Shown here one piece after another: positions 34,166-43,285 of a stretch of 64,000 bases of DNA (its first letter is position 1; the number at the start of each line of letters is the position of its first letter). Position numbers and translations under genes: made by a program. Below the pieces are notes generated by a model. It was not told where the DNA came from and made no database searches. It saw only the letters and a list, made by a program, of their open reading frames with translations. The stretch comes from Actinomyces sp. oral taxon 448 str. F0400 (GTDB taxonomy: Bacteria > Actinomycetota > Actinomycetes > Actinomycetales > Actinomycetaceae): contig NZ_GL985606.1 of the NCBI RefSeq assembly GCF_000220835.1, forward strand, positions 1,809,861 to 1,873,860, read 5' to 3'.

Positions 34166-35293
34166 ATGACGAAGATCGTCAACTCCTGGAACGACTTCGA
34201 CCCGCTCAAGCACGTGATCGTCGGGCGCGCGGACTTCTCGGTGATCCCGCCGGAGGAGCCCGCCACCTCCGAGAAGGTGCCGATCGACTCCGAGATGCGC
34301 GGCATGTGGGGTCCGCGCCCCACCGCCACCGTCGAAGCGGCCAACGAGCAGCTCGACAACTACGTCACGATCCTCCAGGGGCTGGGCGTTACGGTCGATC
34401 GGCCCACGCCCCTGCAGTGGAACCAGGCCATCCAGACTCCGGACTTCCGCACCGAATCGGGCATGACTCAGATGCCCCCGCGCGACATCCTGCTCACCAT
34501 GGGCGGGGAGATCATGTCCGCGGCGAATTCCTTCCGCTGCCGCTACTTCGAGTACCTCGCCTACTGGCCGCTGATGAACCAGTACTTCGAGCAGGACCCC
34601 GATTTCAAGTGGACGCAGGCCCCCCGTCCGCGCCTGACCGACGAGTCCTACAAGCACAACTACTACGACGAGCGCATCACGTTGGAGGAGCGCCTGGAGC
34701 GCACGGCCGCGAAGGATTTCGTGACCACCGAGGTCGAGCCCATGTGGGACGCCGCCGACGTCATGCGCGTCGGCAAGGACCTGTTCATCCAGCACGGCCT
34801 GACCACGAATCGGAAGGCCATGGAGTGGTTCAAGCGGTACTACCCCGACCTGCGCGTGCACGCGGTCAACTTCCCGGGCGACCCCTACCCGATCCACATC
34901 GACGCGACCTTCGTGCCGCTGCGTCCCGGACTGATCATCAACAACCCGCATCGGCGCCTGCCCGCCGAGCAGCGAGAGATCTTCGAGGCCAACGACTGGC
35001 AGATCGTCGACGCGGCCCCGCCGGCCCACGCCGCACCGCCGCCGCTGTGCTACTCCTCGGTGTGGCTGTCCATGAACTGCCTGGTCATCGACCACAAGAC
35101 TGTTTGCGTCGAGGCCAGTGAAGTCCACCAGATGGAGCAGATGGACAAGCTGGGCATGAACGTTATCCCCGTTCCCTTCCGAGACGCCTACGCCTTCGGC
35201 GGCGGTCTGCACTGCGCGACCGCCGACGTGTTCCGCGAGGGGGGATGCGAAGACTACTTCCCCAACCAGGCCGACGACCCCACCCGCGTGTAA
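34166..35293 (+). CDS. Glycine/inosamine-type amidinotransferase (AGAT/StrB1 family)
   Basis: 375 aa. These enzymes move the amidino group of arginine to an amine acceptor, giving ornithine plus a guanidino compound (guanidinoacetate from glycine, or guanidino-inosamine phosphate in streptomycin synthesis). The sequence parallels animal AGAT along its whole length: NSWNDFDPLKHVIVGRAD, TPDF, PRDILL, the WDAADVMRVGKD segment (catalytic Asp, about 195-198), HIDATFVPL (catalytic His244) and GGGLHCATADV (nucleophile Cys350). All catalytic positions are intact. The true acceptor is unknown. It is followed, after 211 bp, by an MHS transporter on the same strand, and no other biosynthetic genes are near. 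Confidence 0.9.
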   Translation: MTKIVNSWNDFDPLKHVIVGRADFSVIPPEEPATSEKVPIDSEMRGMWGPRPTATVEAANEQLDNYVTILQGLGVTVDRPTPLQWNQAIQTPDFRTESGMTQMPPRDILLTMGGEIMSAANSFRCRYFEYLAYWPLMNQYFEQDPDFKWTQAPRPRLTDESYKHNYYDERITLEERLERTAAKDFVTTEVEPMWDAADVMRVGKDLFIQHGLTTNRKAMEWFKRYYPDLRVHAVNFPGDPYPIHIDATFVPLRPGLIINNPHRRLPAEQREIFEANDWQIVDAAPPAHAAPPPLCYSSVWLSMNCLVIDHKTVCVEASEVHQMEQMDKLGMNVIPVPFRDAYAFGGGLHCATADVFREGGCEDYFPNQADDPTRV

Positions 35294-35329
35294 CGCCCGG
35301 TTCCGTCCAAGAGCCGCGGCCGGCTGGAC

Positions 35330-35361
35330 CCGCCCCGCGGGCATCGGCGCTCGCGGGGCGG
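35330..35361 (+). terminator. Stem-loop after the amidinotransferase gene
   Basis: CCGCCCCGCG (35330-35339) pairs with CGCGGGGCGG (35352-35361) around a 12-nt loop, 37 bp after the stop codon. A perfect 10-bp GC stem without a T-run; it may terminate or attenuate transcription before the MHS transporter gene. Confidence 0.4.
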
Positions 35362-35504
35362 ATTCGGGGCGCCCGGACGCGGTGAGCGCCGAACGTAGGC
35401 GCTCGTTCGTAAGCGGTCGGCCGCGACCCGGCCGTGACCACAGTCCGGTATCATCCACGTGATGTAGGCTCCACCGAGCACCGAGTACATCGGCGGAGGT
35501 CATC

Positions 35505-36878
35505 ATGAGCCACGAACCAGCGGCCCCGGCGGATCCGGTGGAACGAGCGTCCCCGGCCGCGCACGACCGCGAACACGGCCGTACGCTACGGCGCGCGGCG
35601 ACGGCGAGCTTCATCGGGAACTTCATCGAGTGGTTCGACTACGCGTCCTACGGCTACCTCGCGGACGTCATCGGAAGAGTCTTCTTCCCCGACACCGACG
35701 CCTCGGTGAGGCTGATGTCCACCTTCGCCATCTTCGCCATGTCCTTCATCCTGCGTCCCGTAGGAGCGGTCGTGTGGGGCGTATGGGGGGACCGGAGAGG
35801 GCGCCGGTGGGCGCTGTCATGGTCGATCCTCATCATGTCCGGCTCGACATTCCTCATCGGCCTCCTCCCCGGTTACGCGGTGATCGGGGCGTGGAGTGCG
35901 GCGGGCCTGCTCGTACTGCGGATGGTTCAGGGATTCTCAGCATCGGGAGAGTACGCCGGCGCCGGCACGTTCCTGGCCGAGTACGCGCCGCGGAGCAGGC
36001 GCGGGCTCTACACGTGCCTGGTGCCGGCCTCGACCGCCTGCGGCCTGCTCGCCGGCTCTCTCATGGTGACCGGAATGTTCGGCGTGCTGGCGGACACCTC
36101 GATGACGACCTGGGGGTGGCGGCTCCCGTTCCTCCTGGCGGGTCCACTCGGCCTCATCGGCCGCTACATCCGGGTCCACCTGGAGGACTCGCCCGTCTAC
36201 CAGGCGATGCGCCAAAACCTGTCGCCAAACCCGCGACCCAATCAGCGGACGACGCACTGGTCGGAGCCGCTCAGGCGCCTCCTGCGCCACCACAAGCGGG
36301 ACACGCTCATCACTTTCGGAGTCTCGTGCCTCAACGCGGTCGCCTTCTACATGCTGCTGAGCTACATGCCGACTTACGTCAAAGAGGAACTAGGGTTCTC
36401 CCAGGGAACCGCGACGATGGCGACTTCGGTCACACTGGTGGTCTACATTGCAGCCATCTTCCTCATGGGGCGCCTGTCCGACTTCTTCGGCCGCCGACGG
36501 ATGCTCGTCTCCGCATGCATGGCGTTCATCGTGCTCTCGATCCCGCTCTTCCTCGCGATGACTCACGCCCCCGGGCTGCCCGCCATCGTCGCGTGCCAGA
36601 TCATCTTCGCGATCATGCTCACGGCGAACGATGGCACCCTCGCGACATTCCTCGCCGAGTCCTTCCCGACGAGCGTGCGCTACTCGGGGTTCGCCTTGTC
36701 GTTCAACGGGGCCAATGCGCTTCTAGGGGGAACGACCCCCTTCATCGTGACCTGGCTCATCGGGGTCTCCGGCTCATCGCTGGCCCCCGCCGTCTACCTC
36801 ACGGCGGTCTCCGCCATGGCAATGGTTTCGATCCTCGCCTCCCGCGTCCTCCACAGCTCGGACCTGACAGAGCCGTAG
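35505..36878 (+). CDS. MFS transporter, metabolite:H+ symporter (MHS/ProP-like) family
   Basis: 457 aa with 12 predicted helices. The N-terminus RRAATASFIGNFIEWFDYASYGYLA is the MHS hallmark (F-EW-D-x-YG), followed by FILRPVGAVVWGVWGDRRGRRWAL (motif A), LRMVQGFSASGEYAGAGTFLAEYAP and WGWRLPFLLAGPLGLIGRYIR. Family members import osmolytes (proline, betaine, ectoine), dicarboxylates, citrate or shikimate by proton symport. ATG at 35505 follows GGAGG by 5 nt. Location behind the amidinotransferase suggests uptake of its substrate or movement of its guanidino product, but this is inference from position only. Confidence 0.88.
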   Translation: MSHEPAAPADPVERASPAAHDREHGRTLRRAATASFIGNFIEWFDYASYGYLADVIGRVFFPDTDASVRLMSTFAIFAMSFILRPVGAVVWGVWGDRRGRRWALSWSILIMSGSTFLIGLLPGYAVIGAWSAAGLLVLRMVQGFSASGEYAGAGTFLAEYAPRSRRGLYTCLVPASTACGLLAGSLMVTGMFGVLADTSMTTWGWRLPFLLAGPLGLIGRYIRVHLEDSPVYQAMRQNLSPNPRPNQRTTHWSEPLRRLLRHHKRDTLITFGVSCLNAVAFYMLLSYMPTYVKEELGFSQGTATMATSVTLVVYIAAIFLMGRLSDFFGRRRMLVSACMAFIVLSIPLFLAMTHAPGLPAIVACQIIFAIMLTANDGTLATFLAESFPTSVRYSGFALSFNGANALLGGTTPFIVTWLIGVSGSSLAPAVYLTAVSAMAMVSILASRVLHSSDLTEP

Positions 36879-36898
36879 GAGCCGGATCCCGCCGACGC

Positions 36899-36918
36899 CC
36901 CCGCGGGACCCCGCGGGG
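36899..36918. terminator. Bidirectional stem-loop between the MHS transporter and priA
   Basis: CCCCGCGG (36899-36906) and CCGCGGGG (36911-36918) with a 4-nt loop, in the 73-bp gap between convergent genes. Perfect 8-bp stem; no long T-run. Confidence 0.45.
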
Positions 36919-36951
36919 TTCACCGGTGCACGGGCCCCTCGCCGCAGTTCC

Positions 36952-39048
36952 TCACCACAGCACGGTGGGGTCGAGCTCAATCCTCACCGGCTCCTCCCGC
37001 CGAGCCGAGCGCTCGCGTTGGCGCACGCGCAGCGCGGCGGCGAGTTCGCGACCGCGCTCGACGGGAGCCCGGATCAGGGCGCGCACGTCCTGTCCGCCCG
37101 GCGCGAGCGGGAATGAGTGCTCATCGCTGCCGGAGACCGGCGCGGCGACCGGGCCCAGGGTTTCGAAGCCCGCCTCCTCCCCCTGGCTCAGCAGCGCCTC
37201 CACCGCCTCGCGCGGCCCGTCGAGGCGGGCCGTGCGCCAGGCCGGCGGGAGATGCAGATCGGTGCGCTCGAGGAGATCCCGATGGGCGTAGTCGGCATGG
37301 TCCCACCGCACCAGCGCCTGCGCCGCCATGGGGTCGGGGCTGCCCAGGAGGATGACCTGGGCGTCGGTGCGCGCCAACACCGCCGCATTGGTCCAGCGGC
37401 GCAGCGCCTCGGCACCCGCACCGAGCTCGGGCCTGGAGGATAGGGCGCCGCCGTCAAGGAGCAGGACGGCGCGATAGCCACCGTCGGCGACGGGCTCGGC
37501 CCCGGCCGTGGCCACTACCAGGCGAGGTGAGGCATCCACGGTCTGGATAACGCCGTGCGACTCCCTGGCGCCCGAGACGACCACCGGCGTGCCCGGGAAG
37601 GCGCGTCCCAATTCCTCACCGGTGCGGGTGGAGCCCGAGCCCCGCATGCCCAGCTCGCGGTGGCCGCACGCCGGACACCTCCAACCGGCCGGGCGTCGCG
37701 CGCACCAGCGGCAGAAGAACCTGCCGGCCCTCTCCACGGCGAGCGGGCCCCCGCAGTGCGGGCAGCGGGCCGTCCGACCGCAGCATCCGCACACCGCGAA
37801 GGGGGCGTAGCCGGCACGGGGGACCTGCACCAGGACGGGGCCGTGCGCCAGAGCGCCGCGCACCGCGCGATGGGCGAGCGACGGTATCCGCGCCATTCCG
37901 GAAGGGCCCTCGGCCTCCAGCTGAAAGGCGCTGGGAGCCTGCACACGTGCCAGTGCGGCCCGGCGAACCGTCCAGGAGGCGACCAGCTCGGCCGCCCACC
38001 CCCGTTCGACGTACGCCTGCGCTTCGACGCTGCGTGAATAACCGGCCACGAGCAGCCCCGCCTCCTCCAACCCCGAACGCAATGCCAGGACCGTACGGGC
38101 ATGCGCGTAGGGGGCGCGGCGCTCGCCGAGACGGTCGTCGCCATCGTCCCAGACGACCGCCAGACCCAGGTCGGATACGGGTGCGAAAGCGGCTGCGCGC
38201 GTGCCCACGACTACGCGCGCCCGGCCGAGCAGCACTCGTAGAAAAGCCCGGTAGCGCCGGGCGGGCCCGCCTTCCGCCGTCAGCACGACGACCGGCTCGC
38301 TGCCCCGGCCGCTCACTGCCCCGCCCAGCTCCTCGGCCAATGCCGCGGCCACGTGCTCGGCGCGCGCTGCCGTGGGGACGACGACGAGGACCCCTCTGCC
38401 CGAGATCAGAGCGGCCCTGGCCGCGTCGGCGAGCAGTGACGTCCACCCGCGCACCCTTCCCGCTCGGCCGGGCAGGGCCGTCCACACCGCCCGCGGCGCT
38501 CCCCTGTCCGCCAGTGAAGTCAGCAGCTCGTCGCCCGAGTAGACGTCCCAACCGGCCTTGGCCGACGGCACGCCGTCCCACCGGGGAAGTGGCGCGGCAG
38601 CGCGGTCCCGCTCGGAGAGTTCGGTAGCGGTGTGCCGAGCCGGAACCGCCAGCCGGATGACGTCCGCGCGCACGCCGGCGGTGCGCTCCGCCACAGCCTG
38701 GATCAGCGCCATCGTCGGCCCGGTCAAGACGGGTAAATCCGAGACAACCCGACGGACCGGAACCAACCGCCCGGGATGAGTCGTCGTTCCCCCGCGCTCC
38801 CAGATCCACCCGCGCGTCTCCTGCCCGCCGAAGCGAACGGTGACGCGCGTCCCCACCGCTGCCGCGGTGTCGAGGTCGGGGGGGACCCGGTAGTCGAACA
38901 ACCGGTCCAGGTGCGGCAGCGGGGAGTCGAGCAGCACCCTGGCCACCGGCGAGTCGACGCCCCTCCCGTCTACGACGTGCTCCGAGGGCGCCGGAAGCGC
39001 CAGCAGCGTCCCCTGGACGGAGGGACCCTCGCGGCTCGCCCTGCTCAT
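36952..39048 (-). CDS. priA: PriA-like replication restart protein lacking helicase motifs
   Basis: 698 aa. The N-terminal 3'-DNA-binding domain (VARVLLDSPLPHLDRLFDYRVP, then RVTVRFGGQETRGWIWERG) and the zinc-binding segment (CGCCGRTARCPHC and CRWCARRPAGWRCPAC, eight cysteines) are clear PriA features. The ATPase part is degenerate: where helicases have GxTGSGKT the sequence reads ALISGRGVLVVVPTAA, and the DEAH box is replaced by WDDGDD. It therefore probably binds DNA without unwinding it, as in other actinobacterial PriA proteins. It sits next to metK in the conserved cluster, separated from fmt by two inserted genes. Confidence 0.92.
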   Translation of the reverse strand: MSRASREGPSVQGTLLALPAPSEHVVDGRGVDSPVARVLLDSPLPHLDRLFDYRVPPDLDTAAAVGTRVTVRFGGQETRGWIWERGGTTTHPGRLVPVRRVVSDLPVLTGPTMALIQAVAERTAGVRADVIRLAVPARHTATELSERDRAAAPLPRWDGVPSAKAGWDVYSGDELLTSLADRGAPRAVWTALPGRAGRVRGWTSLLADAARAALISGRGVLVVVPTAARAEHVAAALAEELGGAVSGRGSEPVVVLTAEGGPARRYRAFLRVLLGRARVVVGTRAAAFAPVSDLGLAVVWDDGDDRLGERRAPYAHARTVLALRSGLEEAGLLVAGYSRSVEAQAYVERGWAAELVASWTVRRAALARVQAPSAFQLEAEGPSGMARIPSLAHRAVRGALAHGPVLVQVPRAGYAPFAVCGCCGRTARCPHCGGPLAVERAGRFFCRWCARRPAGWRCPACGHRELGMRGSGSTRTGEELGRAFPGTPVVVSGARESHGVIQTVDASPRLVVATAGAEPVADGGYRAVLLLDGGALSSRPELGAGAEALRRWTNAAVLARTDAQVILLGSPDPMAAQALVRWDHADYAHRDLLERTDLHLPPAWRTARLDGPREAVEALLSQGEEAGFETLGPVAAPVSGSDEHSFPLAPGGQDVRALIRAPVERGRELAAALRVRQRERSARREEPVRIELDPTVLW

Positions 39049-39099
39049 ATCTGATCCATACCTGACCGTTACTGTTCGCCGGCGGGTCGCCGGGCGCCC

Positions 39100-40335
39100 T
39101 CACAGGGCCGCGCGCAGGGCCTCGATGCGGTCCGTGGCCTCCCAGGAGAAACCGGGCCGCCCGAAGTGCCCGTAGGAGCTGGTGGCGCGGTAAATCGGAC
39201 GGAGCAGGTCGAGGTCGCGCACGATCGCGGCCGGGCGCAGATCGAAGACCTCCTCGATAGCGGCGGTGATCCGCGGAGTCGGAACCGTTTCGGTGCCGAA
39301 GGTCTCGACGTACAAGCCCACCGGGCGGGCCGAACCGATGGCGTAGGCGATCTGGATCTCGCAGCGTCGAGCCAGACCCGCCGCCACCACGTTCTTGGCG
39401 ACCCATCGCGTGGCGTAGGAGCCGGAGCGGTCGACCTTGGAGGGATCCTTCCCGGAGAAGGCGCCCCCGCCGTGGCGGGCCATGCCGCCGTAGGTGTCAA
39501 CGATGATCTTACGACCGGTCACCCCCGCGTCCCCGGCGGGACCGCCGATGACGAACTGCCCCGACGGGTTGACGAGGATCTCAGTGTCCGAGGTGACCAG
39601 CTCAAGGCCCTTGGCCTCCTCGGCCGCGAGGACGGGGCGGACCACCTCGGCGGTGATCGCGTCGGTCAGCCAGGCCCGGGTGCGGTCGGGGTCGTGCTGG
39701 GTGGAGACGACCACATCCGCCAGGCTCACCGCGCGGTCGCCGTCGTAACCGATGGTGACCTGCGTCTTGCCGTCAGGGCGCAACCCTTCCACCATACCCT
39801 GCTTGCGCACCGCCGCCAGCCGCTCCGCGAGCCGGTGCGCCAGATGGATGGGCAACGGCATGAGCTCGGCGGTGTCCGTGCAGGCGTAGCCGAACATAAG
39901 CCCCTGGTCCCCTGCGCCCTGGAAGTCGAGAGGGTCGAGGTCGCCGGCGTCGTTGCGCACCTCGAGGGCCTTGTCGACGCCGGCGGCGATATCCGGCGAC
40001 TGCTGACCGATCGACGCAGACACTCCGCAGGAGGCGCCGTCGAAGCAGACGTCCGAGGACGTGTAGCCGATCGAGACGATCTCCGAGCGCACGATTTCGG
40101 GGATCTCGACGTAGGCGCTGGTGGTGACCTCTCCGGCCACGTGCACCAGGCCCGTGGTTGCCATGGTCTCCACCGCCACATGAGCGGTCGGGTCCTGGGC
40201 CACGATGGCATCGAGTATGGCGTCGGAGATGCGGTCGCAGACCTTGTCCGGATGCCCCTCGGTGACGGACTCAGAGGTGAACATGCGCAGGGAGTTCTGG
40301 GGGCTCCGAGAACTCGGCGGGGGATTCGATGGCAT
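39100..40335 (-). CDS. metK: S-adenosylmethionine synthetase
   Basis: 411 aa. Makes SAM from methionine and ATP. Motifs: [24 protein letters not shown] (ATP and metal site), [32 protein letters not shown] and the P-loop [18 protein letters not shown]. The start is the ATG at 40335, 5 nt after AAGGA; an upstream in-frame ATG at 40371 (and the open frame to 40383) looks non-coding. It provides SAM for the neighbouring cyclopropane synthase and RsmB. The gap to the upstream cfa gene is 86 bp and shows no riboswitch. Confidence 0.96.
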   Translation of the reverse strand: MPSNPPPSSRSPQNSLRMFTSESVTEGHPDKVCDRISDAILDAIVAQDPTAHVAVETMATTGLVHVAGEVTTSAYVEIPEIVRSEIVSIGYTSSDVCFDGASCGVSASIGQQSPDIAAGVDKALEVRNDAGDLDPLDFQGAGDQGLMFGYACTDTAELMPLPIHLAHRLAERLAAVRKQGMVEGLRPDGKTQVTIGYDGDRAVSLADVVVSTQHDPDRTRAWLTDAITAEVVRPVLAAEEAKGLELVTSDTEILVNPSGQFVIGGPAGDAGVTGRKIIVDTYGGMARHGGGAFSGKDPSKVDRSGSYATRWVAKNVVAAGLARRCEIQIAYAIGSARPVGLYVETFGTETVPTPRITAAIEEVFDLRPAAIVRDLDLLRPIYRATSSYGHFGRPGFSWEATDRIEALRAAL

Positions 40336-40421
40336 TGCGGTCCTTGTCTGGTCGGTGGGTGCGGTGTGGTGCATTGCGCGCATCGCGGGTCACGGTGCGC
40401 GGGGTGTGCGGACGGTGGGAC

Positions 40422-41720
40422 TCAGGCGTTCCACCAGGGGCGCAGCGGGTACCAATGGCCGTCCTGCTCGAGTCCGGGGCGCACGGCGAGGAGCTGATGG
40501 ATCTGAATGGTGTCGCGCTCGAAATTCCATCGGGCGCCCGCCATGTACAGGCCCCACAGCAGTGAGGTCTGCGAGCCGCCGCTGGCGACGGCGGCGTCCC
40601 AGTGCTCCTGCAGATTGCGGCACCATCGCTCCAGCGTGAGGGCGTAGTGCTGGCGGAGATTCTCCTCGTGGACAACCTCAAAGCCCGCATCGTGCAGGTG
40701 AGTCATGACCACGCCCGGCGCAGCGAGCTCACCGTCGGGGAAGACGTAGCGTCCGATGAAGGCGCCGGCGCGGTTCGGCTGGGTGGAGTCGCGGCGGGTG
40801 ATCTGGTGGTTGAGGAGCCTGCCTCCAGGGCGCAGGAGAGAGAACATGGTCGAGAAGTACTCGTCGTAATGGCGGACGCCGACGTGCTCCATCATCCCCA
40901 GCGAGCAGATGGCGTCGAAGCCGCGCTCGGGCACCTCCCGGTAGTCCATGACGCGGGCCTCGGCCAGGTCGGACAGGCCCTCGCGGGCGATCCATTCGTT
41001 GGCCCAGCGGGCCTGCGGTTCGGAGAGCGTGACACCGATGGCGCGGATGCCGCGCTGTGCGGCGGCCACGAGGACAGACCCCCACCCGCAGCCGATGTCG
41101 AGCAGACGCTGGCCCGGCTCGAGGTCGAGCTTGTCGAGGACGAGACGGATCTTGTTGTCCTGGGCGTCCTCAAGGGAGTCGTCCGGCCGGGTGAACAAGG
41201 CGCAGGTGTAGGTCATCAGCGGGCCGAGGACCATCGAGTAGAAGCGGTTCGAACGGTCGTAGTGGGAGGAGACGGTGTCCCTGTCCCCCCGCGCTGTGTG
41301 GGGACGCACGCCCGTCAGCGCGCGCCTCCAGGCGGGTGGGGTCTCAGCGTCCGGAACGTCGGGGCGGCGCAGGCCGCTCCGACCGATCGTAGTGAGGATG
41401 CGGCGCAGACTGGTGAGCGAGGGGCGTCGGAGCTGAGCGCGGAGCTGCTCGAGACGGTCGAAGGCCCGGTAGGGGTCGCCTGGCTCGACGCCGCGCGCGA
41501 CGATCTGTCCCATGATATAAGCGCGGGCAAGGCCGAGCTCCCCAGGAGCGGTGATGATGTAGCTCAGAGCCTTGGGGGAGACGACGTGCAGCTCCAGGTC
41601 GCAGGCCCGCGGGCCCACGGCGGAGCCGTCGTAGGCGGTCACGCGCAGGGGCAGCGGCGGTGTGGTCACCGCCTTGACCATGTCCGCCACGGTGCAGGTG
41701 CTCTCCGAAGTACTCATCAT
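40422..41720 (-). CDS. cfa: Cyclopropane-fatty-acyl-phospholipid synthase family methyltransferase
   Basis: 432 aa. SAM-dependent enzyme adding a methylene or methyl group to unsaturated acyl chains. Residues 1-140 form the lipid-binding N-domain (LPLRVTAYDGSAVG); then HYDRSNRFYSMVLGPLMTYTCALF, the SAM motif LLDIGCGWGSVLVAAAQRG, GVTLSEPQARWANE and FDAICSLGMMEHVG (bicarbonate/active-site region), and LERWCRNLQEHWDAA. Start ATG-ATG at 41720 follows GGAAG. It may be a cyclopropane synthase or one of the related acyl methyltransferases (UfaA-like). It is an extra gene inserted between coaBC and metK, which are usually adjacent. Confidence 0.9.
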   Translation of the reverse strand: MMSTSESTCTVADMVKAVTTPPLPLRVTAYDGSAVGPRACDLELHVVSPKALSYIITAPGELGLARAYIMGQIVARGVEPGDPYRAFDRLEQLRAQLRRPSLTSLRRILTTIGRSGLRRPDVPDAETPPAWRRALTGVRPHTARGDRDTVSSHYDRSNRFYSMVLGPLMTYTCALFTRPDDSLEDAQDNKIRLVLDKLDLEPGQRLLDIGCGWGSVLVAAAQRGIRAIGVTLSEPQARWANEWIAREGLSDLAEARVMDYREVPERGFDAICSLGMMEHVGVRHYDEYFSTMFSLLRPGGRLLNHQITRRDSTQPNRAGAFIGRYVFPDGELAAPGVVMTHLHDAGFEVVHEENLRQHYALTLERWCRNLQEHWDAAVASGGSQTSLLWGLYMAGARWNFERDTIQIHQLLAVRPGLEQDGHWYPLRPWWNA

Positions 41721-41804
41721 GCATCACTTCCAGGTGCGGTTCGTCACGCGAGAGGCTCTCCTGCGCCGCTCCGCCGGATCAGCCTCCATGGTATGTTCGC
41801 TCGT

Positions 41805-41831
41805 CGCGGCGCCTAAAGAGCGGGCGCCGCG
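41805..41831. repeat. 9-bp perfect stem-loop in the cfa leader / coaBC 3' flank
   Basis: CGCGGCGCC (41805-41813) and GGCGCCGCG (41823-41831) pair around a 9-nt A-rich loop. It may end the coaBC transcript, or lie in the 5' untranslated region of cfa if the promoter next to it is used. Confidence 0.4.
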
Positions 41832-41839
41832 CCGTCCCC

Positions 41840-41868
41840 GTGATAATTCAGATAGTTCAGACATTCAA
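41840..41868 (-). promoter_or_regulatory. Candidate promoter for cfa
   Basis: In an AT-rich island, the minus strand reads TTGAAT (41868-41863), 17 bp, then TATCAC (41845-41840); four of six matches in each box. The start would be near 41833, leaving a leader of about 113 nt with the neighbouring hairpin. Confidence 0.35.
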
Positions 41869-41888
41869 CGCTCGTCGGCGCCGGAGCC

Positions 41889-43223
41889 TCATGAGTCCTG
41901 GACGCGGGCGTCCAGGACTCGGGCGACCAGATCGACGAGCGTTCGGGCGACTTCGGCTTTCGAACCGGCCGCCCGGACGACCTCTCTTCCGTCGGAATCG
42001 AGGACCACGACGGAGTTGGGAACGTCACCGAAGCCGGTGCGCGCTCCGACGGCGTTGACAGCGAGCAGATCTGCGCCCTTGCGGCGCGCCTTGGCGGCTC
42101 CATGGGCGAGCACGTCTCCGGCGGCATCCCCGGTCTCGGCGGCGAAACCGACGACGAGCAGGCCCCGTCGAGGTGGGTCGGCCACGAGCCCCGTCAGGAC
42201 GTCCGGATTCTCCACGAGCTCGATCACACGGCGGGCCGGAGTCGCTCCACAATCAGGGCTCCGACTCATGCCCCGCTTCTTGATCTTGGAGGCGGAGACA
42301 GTCGCGGGCCGATAGTCGGCCACGGCCGCGGTCATGATGACGGCATCGGCCTGGGCCGCCTCGCCGCGCACGGTCTCGCCCAGCTCGAGAGCGGTACCGA
42401 CGGGAATGACACGAACCCCCTCGGGCTCCAGCCCCGCCAGAACATGGGCGTCCACGTTGGCGGCGACCACGACGGTGCGCGCCCCACGACGCGCCGCCTC
42501 CGCCGCGATGGCGCAGCCCTGGCGGCCGGAGGAGCGGTTACCGAGGAAGCGGACGGGGTCGAGCGGCTCACGCGTGCCGCCGGCGCTGACGACAAGAGCG
42601 CGTCCGGCCAGATCCTGCGGCGGGCGGGACCCCGCCGCAGAGCCGGCCGCATCAGCGATAGGCACCGCATCGCCCGCCGCGCCGAGAATTGCGAGGGCGG
42701 CGGAGACGATGCGCCCGGGCTCGGGCAGCCGTCCCGCTCCCGAGTCGCCGCCTGTCAAAGGCCCCGCGTCCGGAGGGATGACGCTGACACCGCGACGGCG
42801 CAGCGTGGCCACGTTCTCCTCGGTGGCGGGGCTGGTCCACATCCGGGTGTGCATGGCGGGTGCGAGGACCACGGGGGCGGTCGTCATCAGAATGGTCGCG
42901 GTCAGCAGATCATCGGCCCGGCCGGCCGCCAGACGGGCCAGCAGGTCCGCGGACGCCGGCGCTACGACGACGAGCTCGGCCCATTCCCCCATCTCCACGT
43001 GCTCGACGGCTGCAGGATCGTCGAAGACACCTGTGCTCACCGGGCGTCCGGTGACGGCGGCGAGGGCCGGGGCCCCGATGAAGCGCAGTGCGGCCTCGGT
43101 CGCGACCGTGCGCACCTCATGCCCCTCCCGGCGCAGCAATCGGATGACGGAGGGGGCCTTGTAGGCGGCGATCGATCCGGACACGCCGACGATGACGTTC
43201 CGCGCCCCCGTCTGCCGCTCCAC
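41889..43223 (-). CDS. coaBC: Bifunctional CoaBC: phosphopantothenoylcysteine synthetase/decarboxylase
   Basis: 444 aa. Joins cysteine to phosphopantothenate (CoaB, CTP-dependent) and decarboxylates the product (CoaC, FMN). The CoaC half (about 1-190) has VIVGVSGSIAAYKAPSVIRLL, the HVEMGEWAELVVVAPASADLL region with the active-site His, and PAMHTRMW; its substrate-recognition loop reads GPLTGGDSGAGRLPE, without the cysteine of E. coli Dfp but like the mycobacterial enzyme. The CoaB half has SAGGTREPLDPVRFLGNRSSGRQG, AAVADYRPA, KIKK and NPDVL. GTG start at 43223. CoA made here feeds FAS-I and AcpS. Confidence 0.95.
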   Translation of the reverse strand: MERQTGARNVIVGVSGSIAAYKAPSVIRLLRREGHEVRTVATEAALRFIGAPALAAVTGRPVSTGVFDDPAAVEHVEMGEWAELVVVAPASADLLARLAAGRADDLLTATILMTTAPVVLAPAMHTRMWTSPATEENVATLRRRGVSVIPPDAGPLTGGDSGAGRLPEPGRIVSAALAILGAAGDAVPIADAAGSAAGSRPPQDLAGRALVVSAGGTREPLDPVRFLGNRSSGRQGCAIAAEAARRGARTVVVAANVDAHVLAGLEPEGVRVIPVGTALELGETVRGEAAQADAVIMTAAVADYRPATVSASKIKKRGMSRSPDCGATPARRVIELVENPDVLTGLVADPPRRGLLVVGFAAETGDAAGDVLAHGAAKARRKGADLLAVNAVGARTGFGDVPNSVVVLDSDGREVVRAAGSKAEVARTLVDLVARVLDARVQDS

Positions 43224-43285
43224 TGACCCGGAACGCGAAGTCCCGCCCCGCGCCCGCGGGGCGGCGTCATCCGAGCGGTGCGCGC

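Noticed and set aside
41795-41815. GCGAACATAC on the minus strand as a LexA box
   Set aside because: Only one half resembles the actinobacterial CGAAC-N4-GTTCG palindrome; the second half is missing.
42700-42780. Loss of the active-site cysteine of the CoaC half of CoaBC
   Set aside because: The GPLTGGDSGAGRL loop matches, as far as I recall, the mycobacterial enzyme, so it is a lineage feature and not a defect.
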